A DNA stretch of 64,000 nt from Photobacterium sanguinicancri (GTDB lineage: Bacteria > Pseudomonadota > Gammaproteobacteria > Enterobacterales > Vibrionaceae). Shown here piece by piece: positions 36,852-45,889 of this stretch (its first letter is position 1; every line of letters starts with the position of its first letter). Below the pieces are notes generated by a model, which saw only the letters and a program-made list of their open reading frames with translations, was not told the DNA's origin and searched no databases. Position numbers and translations under genes: made by a program. Location: positions 620,001 to 684,000 of the forward strand of contig NZ_AP024851.1 of assembly GCF_024346675.1 (NCBI RefSeq), in the 5' to 3' direction.

Positions 36852-37742
36852 CTAGGACAATATGCTGAGTTTAGGGACCTCTGTTAGTAAGTGGTCAATA
36901 AGAGTGCGGCTTGCGGTGTTCAAGCTACGTGGCTGCTGATAAAGCAACCAGCCATTTTCTTCAATCGTTGTCTGTCCGTCTAACACTATTTCCAATTTAT
37001 TTTCATATATTTCTTTACTAACCATTAACTTAGGAACGAAACTGATCCCTCTATTAAGCATCGTGGCACTTTTGACAAACCCTACGCTGTTACAAATGAG
37101 CTTGGGAGAGAGCTTGATACTTTGCTGAGAAAAATGCCAATGATCATCTATTTCTCCACTTGGCCAACGAAAGCAGATACATTGATGGTGTCGAAGGTCA
37201 TCAAGGCTGGTGGGTTTTCCATATTTTTCAAGATAAGATGGAGACGCAACGAGGCAACGGCCTAGCGATAATATTTTTTTTGCGACTAAGTCTGAATCAA
37301 ATAATTGTCCGCCATGAAAACACAGATCAAGCCCCTGTAGATGCATGTCGTTAAAGCCGTTTGTAATGTTGCGCACATCGAGTTCGACGTCAGGGTAATT
37401 GTCCTGAAAATCAAACAAAATGGGCTGCAGTAATTCATGCGTTTCCGGCAATAAGCCTAGTTTTATACGGCCTGTGACGTTTGAGGTTGCATTCGTGACC
37501 ATTGCGCTGGCTGAATCGAGAATGGCGAGCCCTTTGAGAACTTCTTGGTAGTAAGCTTCACCATTGTTGGTAAGGGATATTGCTCGAGTTGTTCTATGAA
37601 ATAGCTTAGCACCAAGGGCGTTTTCAAGATCGATAATCTTACGACTTACATTACTTCTCGGAAGATCAAGTGCATTTGCTGCAGCGGTAAAGCTACCTAG
37701 CTCTGCCACTTTTACAAACAGTTTTAACTCTTCGATTTTCAT
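36852..37742 (-). CDS. LysR-family transcriptional regulator of the RND operon (probable)
   Basis: This 296-residue DNA-binding protein has the LysR N-terminal winged helix, MKIEELKLFVKVAELGSF then AAANALDLPRSNVSRKIIDL, and the FHRTTRAISLT wing. The sensing domain follows, with GRIKLGLLPETHELLQP. It belongs to the CrgA-like subgroup by its N-terminus. ATG 37742 follows AGGA by 5 bases; the upstream start at 37760 adds only six unusual residues. It lies on the same strand and 87 bases upstream of the adaptor gene, so it may control the pump and itself. The inducer is unknown. A short hairpin (GTCCTA / TAGGAC) overlaps its stop codon. Confidence 0.88.
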   Translation of the reverse strand: MKIEELKLFVKVAELGSFTAAANALDLPRSNVSRKIIDLENALGAKLFHRTTRAISLTNNGEAYYQEVLKGLAILDSASAMVTNATSNVTGRIKLGLLPETHELLQPILFDFQDNYPDVELDVRNITNGFNDMHLQGLDLCFHGGQLFDSDLVAKKILSLGRCLVASPSYLEKYGKPTSLDDLRHHQCICFRWPSGEIDDHWHFSQQSIKLSPKLICNSVGFVKSATMLNRGISFVPKLMVSKEIYENKLEIVLDGQTTIEENGWLLYQQPRSLNTASRTLIDHLLTEVPKLSILS

Positions 37743-37920
37743 ACAATCCTTACATGTCACGATATTTGAAAAGTAATTAACCTTTATATAGTAACAAGGG
37801 ATAAAGAGAAGAAATTATTTTACGAATGACATTCAGCTAATTGACAGTAAGTTTTGTATTAATACCGTCACAATGAAAAGTGCATTGTGACGATTAGTAA
37901 TAAGACGGGAGGCGGGAAAA

Positions 37921-38973
37921 TTACTCGCTTACTGCGATTTGGTTTTTGCCCCAACTTTTAGCTCGAAGTAGGGCACTGTCTGCTTTTATATAGTCGTAGC
38001 AGAACTCTTGGTATTCGACTTGTGTTAAGCCAATGCTGATGGTGACCTGTAATTTTTCACCAGAATCGAGTTCTAAAGACCAACTAGATAGTACCTCGTT
38101 TAACCGAGAGGCTAGCTCTTCTGCCTGCTTAATATCAGTTTCTGGTAGTAATAAGCAAAACTCTTCCCCTCCAATACGTGCGATATGATCACTTTGACGG
38201 CAATGCTCTTGCAAGCATTTTGCTATCATCATTAGAACCTTATCACCTGCTTTTAAACCAAAACGATCATTGATTTGTTTGAGGTTGTCGATGTCGATCA
38301 GTGCGAGTGAAAAGGCACGTAAATAGCGTTTACTTCTAACAGCTTCACTTTGGTAAATCGGTATTAGGCCTTGGCGGTTATGTAAGCCAGTTAAAAAGTC
38401 GGTTGAAGCGGTCTTTTTCACTAACTCAATGGCTTCATTTCGGTGACGAGCAAGTAAATACGCAAGGATAAGTACAATTGAGTAGGCGCTAATATTTTGC
38501 AGAGCTTCGGGTATTTGAATATGTTTCTCAGCCATCGACTCGACACTTAGCACCATATAAAGAACGCCAAACAGAGAGCTATACCACCAAGCGGTTTTAC
38601 TGTTTAAAGAAAAAAAGCAAAGAAGTGGAATAGTGAGGCCAATAGTATGACTAATATCATTCTCACCATGCATCATGAATCCGAGTGTACATGTAGTGGT
38701 GGTGAAAAAAATAAGCACCCAGACAAGCAGGTAGGGGTTAATGTTCTTTCGGTTTACACACATTAAGACGTAACAAAGCAATGCGCCAGTTAGTGCCGAT
38801 AAGGTGTAAATGATGTCAACATCAGAAACGAAGTAGCTAAAGGCAATAATCGTACAAATGATCCCTGAAGCGGGAAAAAGAACGGTGAGTTGTTTTTGTA
38901 GAGTCTGTTTACTTAATTCGATGTACGCGAAATTTGGGGATTCTAGTTGACTGCTCTTGATACAAACCGACAT
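37921..38973 (-). CDS. Membrane-bound diguanylate cyclase (GGDEF)
   Basis: This 350-residue protein makes the second messenger c-di-GMP from two GTP. Residues 1-175 hold about six membrane helices forming a sensor region I cannot name. The GGDEF domain follows: STDFLTGLHNRQGL, ALIDIDNLKQINDRFGLKAG and the active site RIGGEEF. The inhibitory product-binding site is present as RQSD, five residues before GGEEF, so feedback control is expected. There is no EAL domain. The gene stands alone and divergent from galE, with a weak ribosome site (GGAAG). Confidence 0.92.
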   Translation of the reverse strand: MSVCIKSSQLESPNFAYIELSKQTLQKQLTVLFPASGIICTIIAFSYFVSDVDIIYTLSALTGALLCYVLMCVNRKNINPYLLVWVLIFFTTTTCTLGFMMHGENDISHTIGLTIPLLCFFSLNSKTAWWYSSLFGVLYMVLSVESMAEKHIQIPEALQNISAYSIVLILAYLLARHRNEAIELVKKTASTDFLTGLHNRQGLIPIYQSEAVRSKRYLRAFSLALIDIDNLKQINDRFGLKAGDKVLMMIAKCLQEHCRQSDHIARIGGEEFCLLLPETDIKQAEELASRLNEVLSSWSLELDSGEKLQVTISIGLTQVEYQEFCYDYIKADSALLRAKSWGKNQIAVSE

Positions 38974-39406
38974 ATATATCTAACTTCCATGTAACTATGT
39001 GAGTGATATTCTTCTCATCATGTGAAGAACGTCACTAGAGTAAGCAGCAAATTGTGCGATGTCCAATATTTATATGAAATAAGTGGACTAAATTGATTTG
39101 GCGTAAGAATGAATTCAATTAGCCATTGAGTCAATGATAATCCCTTTATTGTTGCTTGTGTGGTTATTCGGCATTCATTAATACTTTAGAGGTATGTAAG
39201 GTGGTGGCGTTAGCCGCTAAGGGTTGGAGTTTATGGTCTATTCACTAGTAGTATTAAGATGTAAGTTTATGAAACTTGCGACTCATGATTATAAAATCAG
39301 CATTAAGCGCCTTACATTTTTATAAGTATTTAAAAATAGCGTACAATAGTGAAAGTATTTTTTGTCTTAGTTTCAAAGAACAGGCAGCGTAATCAAGGAG
39401 AACGCT
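38974..39406. other. Divergent promoter region between the GGDEF gene and galE
   Basis: This 433-base AT-rich region has no credible gene. It should hold both promoters. A small inverted repeat, AAGTTT-ATG-AAACTT, lies near 39265; nothing else is recognised. Confidence 0.5.
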
Positions 39407-40423
39407 ATGCGCGTATTAGTTACTGGTGGTATGGGTTACATAGGTAGCCATACATGTGTACAGATGATTGAAGCGGGAATGACCCCAATCATTTTAGATA
39501 ACTTATACAATAGTAAGTCATCAGTACTGGATCGTATTGAAGCATTGACCAATGTACGTCCTGCTTTTTATCAAGGTGACATTCGTGATCGTGTGTTTCT
39601 TGATGCCGTATTTAAAGAAAACGATGTCGAAGCGGTAATTCACTTTGCTGGCTTAAAAGCGGTCGGTGAGTCTGTAGAAAAACCATTGGAATATTACGAT
39701 AACAATGTCCATGGCAGCTTAGTTTTGGTTGAAGCGATGCGTGCTGCGGGTGTGAATAGCTTGATTTTCTCATCGTCAGCAACGGTATATGGTGATCCTG
39801 CTTCTGTGCCTATTACTGAAGATTTCCCTACTAGCGCAACGAATCCATATGGCCGTAGTAAGCTAATGGTGGAAGAGTGCTTAACGGATATTCAGCATGC
39901 TTACCCTGAAATGAGTATTACGTTACTTCGCTACTTCAACCCAGTAGGTTCGCATAAGTCGGGCACTATGGGCGAAGATCCACAAGGTATTCCAAATAAC
40001 TTGATGCCATTTATTTCTCAAGTTGCTGTTGGTCGTCGTGAATCTTTAGCGGTATTTGGTAATGATTACCCGACAGTTGATGGTACGGGTGTACGTGATT
40101 ATATCCACGTTGTCGATTTAGCCGACGGTCACCTTGCTGCGTTAAACTACAAAGGTAAAGACGCGGGTTTGCATATTTACAACCTAGGTACGGGTAATGG
40201 TAGTAGCGTGCTAGAAATGGTCGATGCTTTTGCCAATGCATCGGGTGTTGAAGTGAAATACCACATTGCTGACCGTCGTCCTGGTGATATTGCTGAGTGT
40301 TGGGCTGATCCTGCTAAAGCGAAAGCTGAATTGCATTGGGAAGCAAAACACACAGTAGAAGATATGACAGCGGATACATGGCGCTGGCAGTCAACTAACC
40401 CTAATGGTTACCCTGACGCATAA
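39407..40423 (+). CDS. galE: UDP-glucose 4-epimerase
   Basis: GalE (338 residues) interconverts UDP-glucose and UDP-galactose, serving galactose use and the supply of surface-polysaccharide sugars. The NAD-binding motif TGGMGYIGSH is at the start. The catalytic pair is SSSATVYG with YGRSK (Tyr-x3-Lys). Further family segments are HFAGLKAVGESV, RYFNPVGSH and YIHVVDLADGH. AAGGAG lies 6 bases before the ATG. It is not linked to galTKM here, so it may serve polysaccharide synthesis rather than a gal operon. A strong bidirectional terminator follows. Confidence 0.97.
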   Translation: MRVLVTGGMGYIGSHTCVQMIEAGMTPIILDNLYNSKSSVLDRIEALTNVRPAFYQGDIRDRVFLDAVFKENDVEAVIHFAGLKAVGESVEKPLEYYDNNVHGSLVLVEAMRAAGVNSLIFSSSATVYGDPASVPITEDFPTSATNPYGRSKLMVEECLTDIQHAYPEMSITLLRYFNPVGSHKSGTMGEDPQGIPNNLMPFISQVAVGRRESLAVFGNDYPTVDGTGVRDYIHVVDLADGHLAALNYKGKDAGLHIYNLGTGNGSSVLEMVDAFANASGVEVKYHIADRRPGDIAECWADPAKAKAELHWEAKHTVEDMTADTWRWQSTNPNGYPDA

Positions 40424-40463
40424 ATGGTTAATAGCCATTGCGTTGGTGAAAATCTTGATTAAT

Positions 40464-40489
40464 AAAAAAGCAGCCTTGGCTGCTTTTTT
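40464..40489. terminator. Bidirectional terminator between galE and the S/N-oxide reductase gene
   Basis: AAAAAAGCAGCC / GGCTGCTTTTTT with a TT loop lies between convergent genes. Confidence 0.95.
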
Positions 40490-40515
40490 AATTTCAATGA
40501 AACATCCTAGCCGTA

Positions 40516-43158
40516 TTATTTGGCATCTTTCGCGTTAGCTTCAAGAAACGCCATGACTTCTTCTCGCTCTATTGGATTTAAACCCGCACGTGGGAACATA
40601 CTTTTGGTAATGCCATGCCATTGTGTTTTTGTATATTGTTTTGGATCTTTGGCTGAATGACACATAGTACAGCGCTGATAAAATAATTCTTCCCCAACGC
40701 TTTGCTGAGTGCTTGCTGAGCTTTCATTCGCTAAGGTTGTCGTGACTGTAGCGATATTAATATCTGCTTTTTGCGTCAAGACTTGAGGTGGCTCAAATGC
40801 TAAGTTTGAAGATTCAGGATCACGGCAGCGTTGAATGTAGGCTAAGCAAGTATTGGCGCTGGTGGCTTGACTCAAATCACTCGAGGCTTGGCTTGATGTC
40901 AATACATTAATTGAACCACCATTACAACGTCCTTGGCTATCAAATTGCACCCATGCACCTTCTTCCAAACTGATCACGCCAGGCATGATCTGATCAGACA
41001 CTTTTGCGCCAGCGATTACTCGGCCACGCTCATTGAATATTTCGACCAATTGCCCCGAACGAATACCGCGCATTTGAGCATCAAGATCATTAATTAATAC
41101 ATATTGGCGACCTTGTACATTTTCATGCTTTCGAACATCTGAATTAGCTAATTGCGAGTGAACGCGCATATAAGGGTGCGGGCTAACCACATGCACTTGG
41201 TTGGATTTGGCATTGCCTAAATATTCGAATGGTTCTAAAAATGTCGGCATTGGCGGACAATCTTTGACCTCGAAATTGGCAATGTCTTGGCAGTAAAGTT
41301 CGATTTTTCCTGATGTCGTATGGAGCGGGAAGTTATCAGGATCTTGATAAAAATCGCCATGCCTTACCCATTGGTTTGCTTCTTGTGGAACGGGCAATAA
41401 TGCAACGCCTGCTTGCCAGAAATCATCGAAGGGAAGTGTGGCAGACGAGGCTTTATAGGCACGCTTTAAAATCTCATCGAATGATAAGCCATCGGTGAAT
41501 TTGTCTTCAACGTTAAAGAGTTCAGCGAGCTTACGGAAGATTTCGAAATCATCAAGGCTTTCACCATAAGGCTGAATCACTTGGCGCATGGCATAAATTT
41601 TATCATTACTGTAAGTGCCACCAGATGAAAGGTCATTACGCTCTAACGTGCTGGTTGCTGGCAGCACAATATCGGCATAACGAGATGATGCACACCACCA
41701 TGGGTCTTGGCAGACGAAAGTTTCAACTTTTTTATTAAGCGCAGCGATTAGCTCATTGGTATCTTGCTGGTGTGATAGCAAATTGTTACCTGCGTTATAC
41801 ACCATTTTTATGTCCGGATAGGTATATTCAATACCATCTCGCGTAAACTTTTTTCCAGGGTTCATTAGCATTTCGGAAATACGTGATGCAGGGCAGGTCG
41901 CATTGACTGGATTTTTCCCTTGCGATAAACCAATCGGAAGTGCTTTACCTGATTGTGGCATACCGCCATTACCGTAATGCCAGCTAAAGCCAACACCTTC
42001 ACCGGGTTTACCTATCTTGCCTAACATTGCTGCAAAGTTAATGATTGCCCAGTGGGTCATCTCACCGTGATTCGCGCGTTGTAATGACCAGCCTGCGGCA
42101 AACTGAGTTTTACTTGTTGCAAACTTTTCTGCCATTGCTCGAATATTTTCGACTGATATTCCCGTTATCTTTTCTGCCCACTCTGGCGATTTAACGATGC
42201 CATCGTCTTTTCCCATGAGATGGTCGATGTACTTATCAGCACCCACGGTGTAGCGATCGAGATAAGCACTATTATGAAGGCCGGTAGCGTAAACATGCTG
42301 CGCCATGGCTAGAAATAGTGCGGTATCAGTATTGGGAACAATCTTTACCCATTCGGCATTGAGTTCGTCGTCAGTTCGTGTTCGTTGTGGGTTAATTGAA
42401 ATGAACTTTATGCCTTTATCTGCAAACTGCTTCCAATGCGCATACATTTGGTGGTCAGCTACGCGGAATTCTATACGGTTGTTTTTCCAAGGGTCACAGC
42501 CAATAAGTACAAAAGTCTCTGTATGTTCTTCAATAATAGGCCATGCTGTTTGCGGTGAATAGACCTCCATATCACCAATGACATGGGGCAAGATCACTTG
42601 GGATGCACCGCCAGAATAATCACCTGTTGTTGTACTTTGACCACCGATTAAATTGAAAAACCGTCCTTGTAATACCTGAGGTCTCATTAAGCCTGCGTGT
42701 GACCAGCCACCGTAAGAACTACTGAAAATGGCTTCATTACTATGGTTTGTTGCTGTGGTTTGAATAGCATCTGCAACCAGAGAAAGCGCGGTTTCCCAGC
42801 TAACACGAACAAAAGGTTCTTTACCGCGTAAATGCGGCTTGTTGTCACCTTTAGGATCGGCAAGATAAGACGCTCGTACCATAGGATACTTAACGCGAGT
42901 CTTGTCATAAACACGACTAATCAAGCCTTCCGTCAACATTTCAGTCGGCATTGCATCTAACTCTTTGCGGGGTTGAATACCGATAAGTACCCCCGATTTT
43001 ACGATGGCATGAAAAGGCCCCCAATGGCTAGCATGTGGGATCACTTCGATATCTTCATCATCAAAAAGTTTTGAGGCAGGGTAAACCATCAAGCCACCGC
43101 CTGCGGTAACAGCCGTAGCAATGGATGTTTTTAAAAAAGTGCGTCGAGAAATAGCCAT
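40516..43158 (-). CDS. Molybdopterin S/N-oxide reductase (TorA/TorZ/BisC type) with fused C-terminal cytochrome c domain
   Basis: This 880-residue periplasmic enzyme reduces compounds such as trimethylamine N-oxide in anaerobic respiration. It begins with a Tat signal (SRRTFLK). The Mo-bis-MGD subunit follows, beginning HWGPFHAIVKSG, with the probable Mo-ligand Ser182 in TGDYSGGASQVILPHV, as in TorA-type enzymes. After the catalytic domain (to about 790), a short linker leads to a small domain with one haem site, C830-TMC-H834, and a possible axial Met854. Electrons could therefore enter through its own haem. No torC, torD or torE gene is adjacent. The substrate is inferred from the family. 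Confidence 0.9.
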   Translation of the reverse strand: MAISRRTFLKTSIATAVTAGGGLMVYPASKLFDDEDIEVIPHASHWGPFHAIVKSGVLIGIQPRKELDAMPTEMLTEGLISRVYDKTRVKYPMVRASYLADPKGDNKPHLRGKEPFVRVSWETALSLVADAIQTTATNHSNEAIFSSSYGGWSHAGLMRPQVLQGRFFNLIGGQSTTTGDYSGGASQVILPHVIGDMEVYSPQTAWPIIEEHTETFVLIGCDPWKNNRIEFRVADHQMYAHWKQFADKGIKFISINPQRTRTDDELNAEWVKIVPNTDTALFLAMAQHVYATGLHNSAYLDRYTVGADKYIDHLMGKDDGIVKSPEWAEKITGISVENIRAMAEKFATSKTQFAAGWSLQRANHGEMTHWAIINFAAMLGKIGKPGEGVGFSWHYGNGGMPQSGKALPIGLSQGKNPVNATCPASRISEMLMNPGKKFTRDGIEYTYPDIKMVYNAGNNLLSHQQDTNELIAALNKKVETFVCQDPWWCASSRYADIVLPATSTLERNDLSSGGTYSNDKIYAMRQVIQPYGESLDDFEIFRKLAELFNVEDKFTDGLSFDEILKRAYKASSATLPFDDFWQAGVALLPVPQEANQWVRHGDFYQDPDNFPLHTTSGKIELYCQDIANFEVKDCPPMPTFLEPFEYLGNAKSNQVHVVSPHPYMRVHSQLANSDVRKHENVQGRQYVLINDLDAQMRGIRSGQLVEIFNERGRVIAGAKVSDQIMPGVISLEEGAWVQFDSQGRCNGGSINVLTSSQASSDLSQATSANTCLAYIQRCRDPESSNLAFEPPQVLTQKADINIATVTTTLANESSASTQQSVGEELFYQRCTMCHSAKDPKQYTKTQWHGITKSMFPRAGLNPIEREEVMAFLEANAKDAK

Positions 43159-43232
43159 CTTACATTCCGTATTATCTGGTGCTTATCACTACTTAATGAG
43201 CTGATAAATAAAGCAATGGCTACATCATAAAC

Positions 43233-43265
43233 CCAAAAAGAGGCATTTCAAATGCCTCTTTTTGG
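43233..43265. terminator. Perfect terminator-like hairpin upstream of the oxidoreductase gene
   Basis: CCAAAAAGAGGCATT / AATGCCTCTTTTTGG with a 3-nt loop forms 15 perfect pairs. No annotated gene ends into it, because arcC has its own terminator 320 bases away. It may end an unseen small RNA or act in the leader of the oxidoreductase gene. The 43266-43587 stretch holds only a 12-codon frame (43489-43527) after AGGGG. Confidence 0.7.
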
Positions 43266-43587
43266 TGTGAGAATTGGAAAATGAAGTAATTTGATGTTTT
43301 TCCGCTTTTTAGCGACTAATAGTAGTGTTTTTAACGGTGTTGTCAGCATATTTTAGAAGGGAGTAAAATTTAAAAGAATGATTTCATTTTTGATTGGTGT
43401 GGATGATAAATAGACATAAACACTAATGAGTTATTATTTGTACAATAAAATATCTAAAGTTTGATTGTATTTACACTTAGGGGTTTTAATGAAAAAGAAG
43501 GAAGCAAGTCCGATTTTACTTAATTAAAGTGAAGTTTTATTAAAGCAACTAATATGTATTTTTAGGCATAAGTTATAAGTCATAAAA

Positions 43588-43619
43588 AAGCGTAACTTAC
43601 AAAAAGTAAAGTTACGCTT
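43588..43619 (-). terminator. Terminator of arcC
   Basis: AAGCGTAACTT / AAGTTACGCTT with a 10-nt loop is followed on the minus strand by a T-run. It lies 40 bases past the stop. Confidence 0.9.
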
Positions 43620-43660
43620 AAAGAATAATTGGTAGTCTTACTTATAGTTTATTTATTAAA

Positions 43661-44596
43661 CTATGAGTAATAAACAATACCTTCACCTTGAGTGATTAAT
43701 GTACCAGCTTCATTACGTGTAATTCGGTCTAAATCGAATAGAGAACCGATAGCTGCATTACCGCGACCTGAGTTTACAAATTGACATACCGCGTCAATTT
43801 TAGGACCCATAGAACCAGCAGGGAAGTTAAATTCAGCTAGGCCTGCAGGTGTTGCTTGTTTCATTTCAGCTTGGTCTTCTTTGCCGAAGTTACGGTAAAC
43901 AGAGCCGTCAGTTAGGATAATGAATAGATCAGCATTAATTTTTTCTGCTAATAACTCAGCCGTTAAGTCTTTATCGATAACACATTCAACACCTGTGCCA
44001 ACACGGTTGTCGTCGAAGCAAACTGGTACACCGCCGCCGCCACAAGCAATAACTAGGTTTTTAGCTTGAAGTAGCGTTTCAACTTGTTGAAGTTCAACGA
44101 TATCTTTAGGTTTTGGTGATGGTACAACGCGACGGAAGTAGTCGCCATCTGCTTTAAACATCATGTCAGATGATGCCATGATTTCTTTTGCGCGTTCTTC
44201 TGTGTAAACAGGGCCAACAAATTTAGTTGGATTAGCAAAAGCAGGATCTTCTTTACTGACTTCAGTTTGTGTCACAAGTGTTGCGATCGCAAGGTCACGG
44301 TCAACGTTACGAAGTTCTTGTTGAAGCATGTAACCGACCATGCCACAAGTTTGTGAACCAAGTACATCCATTGGGTATGGTGTAGTTTCAGGTGAGTACT
44401 CTTGGTAAGCTGAGTTTTGTTCCATTAATAGACCAACTTGTGGGCCATTACCGTGAACAACAACAATCTCATGCTCTTTTGCAACTGCAGCAATGCTTGC
44501 TGCTGCTTTTTTTATATTTTCACGTTGGTTTTCAGCGGTGAGTGCTTGGCCACGAGCTAATAAGGCATTACCGCCTAAAGCTAATACTATACGCAT
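43661..44596 (-). CDS. arcC: Carbamate kinase
   Basis: Carbamate kinase (311 residues) transfers phosphate from carbamoyl phosphate to ADP, making ATP, usually as the last step of arginine-deiminase or related fermentation. The family segments are clear: MRIVLALGGNALLARGQ, VVHGNGPQVGLLMEQN, PYPMDVLGSQTCGMVGYMLQ, VIACGGGGVPVC and FPAGSMGPKIDAVCQFV. It stands alone: no arcA (deiminase) or arcB (ornithine carbamoyltransferase) gene is in the window. An amino-acid antiporter of the ArcD type lies 6 kb away on the same strand, with other genes between them. It has its own terminator. Confidence 0.96.
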   Translation of the reverse strand: MRIVLALGGNALLARGQALTAENQRENIKKAAASIAAVAKEHEIVVVHGNGPQVGLLMEQNSAYQEYSPETTPYPMDVLGSQTCGMVGYMLQQELRNVDRDLAIATLVTQTEVSKEDPAFANPTKFVGPVYTEERAKEIMASSDMMFKADGDYFRRVVPSPKPKDIVELQQVETLLQAKNLVIACGGGGVPVCFDDNRVGTGVECVIDKDLTAELLAEKINADLFIILTDGSVYRNFGKEDQAEMKQATPAGLAEFNFPAGSMGPKIDAVCQFVNSGRGNAAIGSLFDLDRITRNEAGTLITQGEGIVYYS

Positions 44597-45132
44597 ATGA
44601 TCATATCTCTCTGATTATTTAATTATTATTTATTTTGATTAAATTAACTCTGGTGAAACCAGGCTATTTATATCGGGTCGTAGAATAATCATTAAGTGGC
44701 TGAAATATTTACCGCCTTAATGTGGGGGTAGAATAAGGAAAAATAGCATGATGAAATGTGATAAAACTCTAACTATCATAGTACTAGCAATAACGTTGAA
44801 AATAACAGATGAAGCTAGTAACGATTAATTATCCACGTTAATGAGTAAATGTAATTAATAGTAAGGTCATTATATACTTTTGATTCGTCAATAATGCATA
44901 AACTGCCACTGAAAGAGTGTGGCGAATTTATATGATTTCTTTGAATAATGTCGAGCCGATCACAATATATGTTGGTTAAGGACTGAAATTAGGCTCTTAG
45001 CACGTATCTGCTATGTTTATAAGTAGTCGGTATACGCGGCTTAACGCTTTGTAACGTACTCAGGCTTTACAGGGTGCTAAAATCAAGAAACAATAGGCGC
45101 GCATTGATATCAGATAACGTTTGTAAGGCACT
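44597..45132. other. Divergent intergenic region upstream of arcC
   Basis: This 536-base AT-rich gap lies between arcC (-) and the next membrane protein gene (+). It should contain both promoters. I find no credible frame and no convincing FNR or ArcA site by eye. Confidence 0.45.
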
Positions 45133-45819
45133 ATGACAGAGAAAAAATCGAATCCATTTTTAGAGATTGTGTTTAATGTCGTGATCCCATCAGGGATCTT
45201 GATGAAGCTCAGTGGTGATGAGCACCTAGGTTCCGTTGGTGCATTAGTCATAGCTCTAGCTTTCCCATTGGCATTTGGTGGCTACGAACTAATACGCTTT
45301 CGTAAATTTAACTTTATATCGCTACTTGGTTTTGTAAGTGTGATGCTAACAGGTGGTATAGGCTTACTTGAATTGGACACTAAGTGGTTAGCTGTTAAAG
45401 AGGCTTTGATCCCAGGTTTAATTGGTGTGGGTGTTTTCATCTCAACTTTCACAAAGTTTCCCGTTGTGAAGAAGATGATCTTCAACGATACAGTATTGAA
45501 TCTTAGTGAGATCAATCAGCGCTTAACGCAAAATGGTCAGCAAGCTGATTTTGAACGTTGCCTAATGAAGTCTAATTACTTGTTTGCAAGTACGTTTGTA
45601 TTTTCATCAATCATGAATTACGTGTTAGCAACGTGGATTGTAACCAGCCCATCGGGTACTGCTGCTTTTAATGAAGAACTTGGTCGTATGACGTTACTGA
45701 GTTATCCAATGATTGCGATTCCATCTATGGTTATGATGATGGGGATTTTCTATTTTGTTTGGCGTCAGATTCGCAGCATGACACAGCTCGAAGCGGCACA
45801 AATTTTCAAAACACAGTAA
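45133..45819 (+). CDS. Conserved inner-membrane protein (VC0807-like)
   Basis: This 228-residue protein has about six membrane helices and a hydrophilic middle segment (NQRLTQNGQQADFERCLMK). It matches, from memory, a family of Vibrio membrane proteins labelled VC0807-like, with no proven role; some relatives are loosely compared with septation protein A. The charged start MTEKKSNPFLEIVFNVVIPS and the WIVTSPSGTAAFNEELGRMT loop are the recognisable parts. It stands alone between the arcC promoter region and a bidirectional terminator. I assign no function. Confidence 0.65.
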   Translation: MTEKKSNPFLEIVFNVVIPSGILMKLSGDEHLGSVGALVIALAFPLAFGGYELIRFRKFNFISLLGFVSVMLTGGIGLLELDTKWLAVKEALIPGLIGVGVFISTFTKFPVVKKMIFNDTVLNLSEINQRLTQNGQQADFERCLMKSNYLFASTFVFSSIMNYVLATWIVTSPSGTAAFNEELGRMTLLSYPMIAIPSMVMMMGIFYFVWRQIRSMTQLEAAQIFKTQ

Positions 45820-45859
45820 TTATTCGGTAAACCTTATTTTAGGGTGGGCCAGATGAATG

Positions 45860-45885
45860 AAAAAAGCGCCAGAAGGCGCTTTTTT
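45860..45885. terminator. Bidirectional terminator between the membrane protein gene and the DNA ligase gene
   Basis: AAAAAAGCGCC / GGCGCTTTTTT with an AGAA loop. Confidence 0.95.
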
Positions 45886-45889
45886 GTTT

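Noticed and set aside
44597..45132. Possible FNR-type site upstream of arcC
   Set aside because: The best sequences (for example TTGATTCGTCAA) have the wrong spacing, so no call is made.
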